Below are positions 20,350 through 26,800 of a DNA stretch of 33,406 nucleotides, piece by piece. The stretch comes from Priapulus caudatus. Its lineage: Eukaryota > Priapulida > Priapulimorpha > Priapulimorphida > Priapulidae. Below the pieces are notes generated by a model. It saw only the letters and a program-made list of their open reading frames with translations, did not search any database and was not told the DNA's origin. Within the stretch, counting starts at the first letter, position 1. Every line of letters starts with the position of its first letter. Made by a program: the position numbers and the translations under genes. The stretch covers positions 133,729 to 167,134 of the forward strand of contig NW_014577339.1 in the NCBI RefSeq assembly GCF_000485595.1, read 5' to 3'.

Positions 20350-20808
20350 TCATATGTCAAAGTTGTCGTCATCCTCATCTGATGCAGATGATGACGACGA
20401 TGAAGATGATGAGGATGAGGAGCCTGAGGAGGAGCTACTCTTACTGGTCCCCCTCTCCACTTTGGCGACCGAATTCTCCACCTTTACGACTACGGCTTCC
20501 GTCGGTGATTTGCCCTTGCCCAGTGCTTTCTCATTCATTAACTGCTTCATTGATATGGCATCTGTTTTAATAGCCACTGGTGGTGGGATGCTCTGCCTGG
20601 GGGGTGGGGGGCTGCTCTGCCTGGGGGGTGGGGGGCTGCTCTGCCTGGGGGGTGGGGGGCTGCTCTGTCTCGGGGGTGGGGGACTTCTTTGCCTGGTGCG
20701 TGATCGCAATGTCTGATGCATCTCCTCTGGTTTCTTCTCAACCTCCGAGTCGCTGAGGTCTGCATACCTGATCACCTTATGCCCAGAAATGTCTGCAACG
20801 TCCATCTC
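20350..20808 (-). CDS. NCBP3: NCBP3 terminal exon with Pro-Arg repeats and acidic Ser tail
   Basis: Acceptor TTTTTGCAG (20809-20810), phase 0, stop codon at 20352-20350. It begins EMDVADISGHKVIRYADLSD, then carries about four tandem SPPPPRQS units (roughly 20690-20590), a KALGKGKSPTEAVVVKVENS segment, a long poly-Ser run and the acidic end ASDEDDDNFDI. Human NCBP3 also ends in a Ser/Glu-rich tail. Pro-Arg and Ser tracts of this kind are typical of nuclear RNA-processing factors. Confidence 0.92.
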   Translation of the reverse strand, partial: EMDVADISGHKVIRYADLSDSEVEKKPEEMHQTLRSRTRQRSPPPPRQSSPPPPRQSSPPPPRQSSPPPPRQSIPPPVAIKTDAISMKQLMNEKALGKGKSPTEAVVVKVENSVAKVERGTSKSSSSSGSSSSSSSSSSSSASDEDDDNFDI

Positions 20809-23800
20809 CTGCAAAAAGTAAACAATAGGAGAGAGGATAAACGAGAGGACAAACAAAACGAGAGGATAAACAATAATAACGCCACCCTCGCTAGTAAATA
20901 GGTACCTAATCGGCAACCATGCGCCACACACGAAAACATTACGACAATCCCCGCATCATGTGAGAAGCAGCAGGCGTAGTGTTGTCATGCTATACTGCCC
21001 CGCCTACGGTACCACATCACAGCCTCGCAATTAGTGTTTTTGCAGAGTGATTCTATCTTTCTTATAGCCAGTTTGATTTTCTCTCCTGGAGAATAGAAGA
21101 CTGTCAAACTCTCTCTATTGCATCTTCCAGCTAATAGCGGAATAGTCAGTAAAACTACCAAAAGCATAATGGGCCAAATCAAATGTATCGTAAGAAATCT
21201 TCTACTTTAGGATCCTCTTGTAACAACTATACATACATAACTATAGTCGACTTATCCATTTTGAGCAAGATAATAAAGCCCCCTCTCACCCCGCCAGATA
21301 TTGTTAATAGGTCGGTGAAGCTAGACCAGATTATACGTGTCTTTCATACATGCACGCCAAATTGTCTTTGCCGCACTTTGTTACGCGCATTGTGTTTTAG
21401 AACGTGATATCACAACACTAGACTAGCTAAAACTACCTGTCAATCATACCAAGCAGATAGGCAGATTAGAGAACATTACATCAGCCCGCGCATCCCGCGC
21501 GCGACCTCTATCCCACTCATCCCACGCGCGACGCACTGACCTCGGTCCTGAAGTCGTCCAGGTCGGCGTAGTTGACCGGCTTGCGTGTGCTCTCCAGCCG
21601 CGAGCGCTCCGCCTCCAGCTTGCTGACGTCCTGGGCACGCCGCGGCTCCCTGGGCCGCTGCCGACCCTCGTTCGCGCGACTCAGCAGCGAGCGCGCGTCA
21701 CGCAGCGGCCTCGCCCGCCGCCCGCCGCCGCCCCAGTCGTCATCGTCGTCGCTGAGGTCGCGGTAGTCTGCGCGGTAGCGCGGCCGCTCGAGCCGGTCCC
21801 ACACGTCATAGTGCGCACGCTCACGCTCCCAGATGTCATGCTCCTCGGCGTCGCGGCCGTGCGTGCGCCCGCCATACGCATCGATGTTGCGCGAGCGCTC
21901 GAGGCTATCCCACGACGCGTCGTCGTCGTCGTCGTCGTCGTCGTCATCGTCGTCGTGGCGCTGCGGCTGCTGCAGTCGGTCCCAGACGTCGCCGCGCCGC
22001 GCGACTGGTCGCTGTGACGCCGCCGCGTCCGCGCTGGTCTTCTCCTCGTTCCTGAGGGAGAGAGATGGGTACTCGTGATGCTGCGCGTAAATACCGCAGC
22101 TAGTTAGTCTGCGTGGTGATGACGGCGACGTGTTACACGGGGCGTGTTACATTAGGTGCCAATCACACTCGCAGGCTAAAACAGTTGTGGCTGCCCATGC
22201 TCTCTACGACTGATCAGCACATTGGACACTCGAAAACTATGAACATCGGAAACGTTGAAAGATACAACTACAACTACACAACAACAAAATACATAACGTA
22301 ACAACTACTTTCTTAAATCATTCAATACCCTCATGATTACCATTATAAGATCATTATTATTTTGTTTATTAATATTATTATTACTCTAATTGTTATGATA
22401 TTGATTAATAAGCGATTGCACGCGAGGAAAGACTGCCTGAACAGCATCTGTCACGTACCCGCGCGAGATCATGTGTCTCAGGTCTGTTGTGCGCTTACTG
22501 CTCCTGCCCAACCTCTCCATCACAGATGGCTTCGTTTGTGAGGGCTTGGTAGCACCCCCTTCCAGTGATAACCGTTCTTTCACGGTCTGTGCTGTCGTTA
22601 CCGTTATCAGACCTGTGTGGTTTCTTTAACAAGCAAAACATTTCATTGAATCAATACATTAGAGAAGCAAGTATCACAGCCATATACAGTGATGGCTAAA
22701 CACAGCCCAGTAACATGACACTAAAGTATGTAAACTCGGGTTACCCACGAATCATTTTTCATTAATCACTTTACTTGTAGAGAATGTACTGTCGTTTTTG
22801 TATATATTTTTTTCTTCATGTTGTATAGCGCTGTTTTGTACTGTATCACTCAGAAATGTTTATTTTTTTAACTGCTTAACACTATTGCATCTATCAGATT
22901 TTTTCTCCATGAAAAGACTGTCTTCAGCACACGTATTTGTATTTGAATTACATGCAATAAAGATTTATAATAATAATAATAATTTGCCCAACCCTGCCTA
23001 ACCCAACCTGCCCCAACCGTGCATTTCAGGGGAGGGGCGGGCAGGATATGCAGAAACTCCTGATTCCCTGTGCAGATGAGGCGAGTAGCGGCATCAATCT
23101 CACCTCTTGCTCTGTAGATTGTCTTCCATCTCGTCTGCGTACATGCGCTTCGTCAGCCTCTTCGCAGCTGGTGGCTTCAGCAGTCGCCGCACCTCTGCCT
23201 CCATGTCCAAGTCGTCGCTGTCGGAACCCGACGCTGCAATGCATGCGCCACGAGCAATAATATATCAATGAGATAGAGAGAGAGAGATGGAGAAAGAAAG
23301 AGAGAGAGAGAAAGGGACCGAGACAGTGAGATAGAGAGAGAGAGAGAGATGGCAAAAGAAAGAGAGAGATAGAGAGGGCAAATGAAAGAGAGAGAGAGAG
23401 AGAAAGAAAGAAGGAGAAAGGGAGAGAGACAGTGAGATAGAGGAACAGGGAACCTCACTGGCCATGGCTGCTGTGCGGGACTGCTGGCTGTCCATCTGCT
23501 GCGGCTATTAGTCCAGACCGTCAGTGACCCAAACTGAAGAGTCTCACACACTAAACATCGACAGCCATCCGCCGCCGACGTAAGTGCCTAAACGCTCTCA
23601 CACCCCTCGATTCAATTTTCCGTGGACTGCTCATCCTGCTGGGCACGGCGGATACTTAAATGATCCGCCCTTGGGGCACGAATACACCGCGGTGGCAACT
23701 CTGCGCGACTAGTAAATTGCATCTTGTTCGAGTGTAAACTGCAACACGCATGAAGATGCACATGCCTGCATGCACACAGAATGCACATGTATGCATGCAC

Positions 23801-26800
23801 ATGCACACACTTGCCTGTGTAGACAGATACACGAAATATAGGAGAGATAAGATAAGGCATGAGGGCCTGATGCCAAGCAGCCGCAGTCTGCAGGACTAAT
23901 ACACGGCGTGGAAGATAAAGTATCCGGCTAAATATGCCATACCTTGGTTTTTCACGAACTCACTGAATAGAAAACGTCTCCTCTATGACAGATAAGGCGT
24001 GCGTGTAGTTCCAATTAGAGCATAATTATCAAACACAAGCAAACTTATTGTAAGATTCTGTGTAAAGGTTACACACCTCCAGAGAGCTTCCTCTTTGCAG
24101 CCCACCTCGTGGCCTCCCTCTCTCTGTCCCGCTTCCTGACAGCGGCATCCCTATTCCGCATATGCTCCTTCCTCCTCTCGCTAGCAAGTGTACCATCCCC
24201 CTTCACCCTCCTCTCCTCCAGAAGTTCCCGGAGGTCTTCCGGTTCACTCCGGATTTCTCCCTCTTCCGGCTCGGATTCCGACTTGTCTTTCCTCTCTGGC
24301 TCCTTGTGGATTTTCTGACCCCGCAGTCGGCGCTTGCGAGACTCGCTGATCAATCCTGGCAGATCTGAATTGTGATAATGTGTGATGGCTATTTACATTT
24401 CCTCTGGACACTGTGTTTGCCTTGTGCGCAGCCCAGCATTTCACCACTAGATTCACCTACATAAATATTCACTTCTTCCATTTACCCAATAATCCGTCCG
24501 ACTCTGGATTATTGGAAGACATTTAAAACAAAATCACAAAAAAAACTAAAGTGATAGTTTCCCTTATATAGGGATAAACTGTGCATAATTATATACCATC
24601 ATAGTTTGGATTTCCATATTTTCTATAGTAGTTACTCTTCTTCTCTGCTCCCAATTCTTTCTTATCAGCTACAAAGAAAAAGAAAATGGAAACAGTGTAT
24701 ATTTTGTCATTGCATATGTGCCATACTAAGTATGAGAATTACAGAACAGTAACAGATGAATCACTCGTGACATTTCCATCTCTCCAATCTTCCAAATATC
24801 CACACACACAGACGCAGATGCACACACATGCAGACCCATGTGCGCATGCATGCATGCCCACCACACATAGAGACACATACACACAGACAAACACATACAC
24901 ACACACAGGCACGCACACACACCTTTGGTTGCAAAGCGCATAAGTAGCACATCAGCATTCAGATGTGGGTCAGCCAATCGCCATCTCCCTGCTGGAAGTT
25001 GTATGTTCTGGTCCATTAGTTCTTCAATGCAGACAGAAGGGGGCGCCGGTGGTGTGTTCTCTGTCTCATTAGCCTTCTCTGCTGCCTGGGTTACTGAAAC
25101 GTCCATGGCATCCTCTTCCATTGATTCGTCTGGGTCCTTTTCAAGATCTAAGATGTCATCATCCTCTGAAATATGATTTTAGATCTTTTCATCTTCATGA
25201 GCCTACAATTCACATTCACATAGATACATACATACGTGATAGCACTTATGCTGTTGTAACCTTGTACTTCGGTGGTGTGTGGGAAAGGCCGTAGGAGTGA
25301 TTAGTAGCAACAGCGCAAGACAAGAAAGCAAACACGAACTAGCAACGTAACGTACCACAGACGGTTATATTAACCATAATGCGTGCGACAGGTAACAGTG
25401 AGAAGCGTACAAATGAGCGCGTACAACAGAGTGTAGGCAGGGGTCAGATGAGTGGAAGGGAGTACCTCCTGCTCCCTGTCGCGGCCCCCTTAATTACGAC
25501 CGGGCTTGTTGTCCGACCTCCGGGCGTTACCTTGCGACCTGTCCAGCTTCGCCGGGACTGGTCTGCGCGGTTCCCGGGCACGCCATGCGTCGGCTGGGGG
25601 TTATATATCATCACGCACTCCGGCCTCTCTACCGACACCGTTAGCTACTTTATTACTCCCATTATTTATATATTAATGCCTGCTGTTGGGGGCACTCTGC
25701 TCTCATAGTGTTGCTGAGGGAAGGAATAGTGCCCGAGCGGTAGCGAGGGCACTATTCCTTCCCAAAGCAACACTATGAGAGCATAGTGCCCCCAACAACA
25801 GGCATTAATGTTTTTAGTGCATCACATGACTATGCAATCTACTTTTCATGCTTATATACCTTCTTTATACTCCCTAATTTGCCGGTGCATTCGATGTAAC
25901 AAAACGTTCGACACAAACACAACCGCCGTTCGAAACTTCCGTGGCGCCCAGACGCAGGAGATTCGTGACGTGAACACAATGCGTTATAATAACAATGCGT
26001 CGCGCAAGCAATAGTGCCCGCTCAGGCGGGCACTATTGCTTCATAGTGCCTGCTGCGTTATCCAATGGAATTTCAACGATTTATCACGTGATGCACTAAT
26101 ACCCCATACGCTGCATCGCGCGCACCAAATTTAATAGTCGTCCTCTCGTATATTTCCCACTGGCTCGTCGCCAATGCCACCCGCACGGCGTCATGCCTAA
26201 CTAACAGTAATTAATAAGCGCAATCTGCTAGGCCTGAAGCCTGCTCCGTTACACTGTCACAGACATGGACAGTCATATATCCACAAACTAGCAAGGCAAT
26301 GAAAAACATACCTTCAGTATCCTGTCCCTTTCCTGCTGCGTTAGATCCCGTTTTATTCCCCTTTCCTTCACTTGCACTTTCTTTCGATACTAGCTTGCTC
26401 TTACTTGCAGAATCGTATATGATTTCTTTACTGCAGCTGAACATCACTCTGGCTGATGTATTAGAGTCCTCCCATACAACAATACCTAAACATCAGCCAT
26501 ATTCTTTTAAACAATACACTGAAATAATTAGGACTTTCCATTAATGCTAGTATTAAATAAATCACAGTGGCTACGCGTCCGGTTAGCCGTTACAAAGCTC
26601 AGCACAGATTCCCAAATCCATGTCACGATTAGGCCATGATTAGGCAGAAATCGTTGATTTTACTGGATTTACTATTGCTTCAAAAGTTACAAAAACACAC
26701 TTTTTTGATAAAATACCTAAAAGTAAGTAATATTATGATAACAAATTATTGTTTATTGTTTTTTACTGAAAAAATATGGTTCGCATTAGAAATATATAAC

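Noticed and set aside
20324-20716. Plus-strand ORFs opposite the last NCBP3 exon
   Set aside because: Shadow of the minus-strand Pro-Arg and Ser tracts, which have splice and homology support.
21572-22078. Plus-strand ORFs and a second minus-strand frame across the GC-rich NCBP3 exon
   Set aside because: High GC and the GAC repeat keep other frames open; only the NCBP3 frame joins both neighbouring exons in phase and carries the WDRL motifs.
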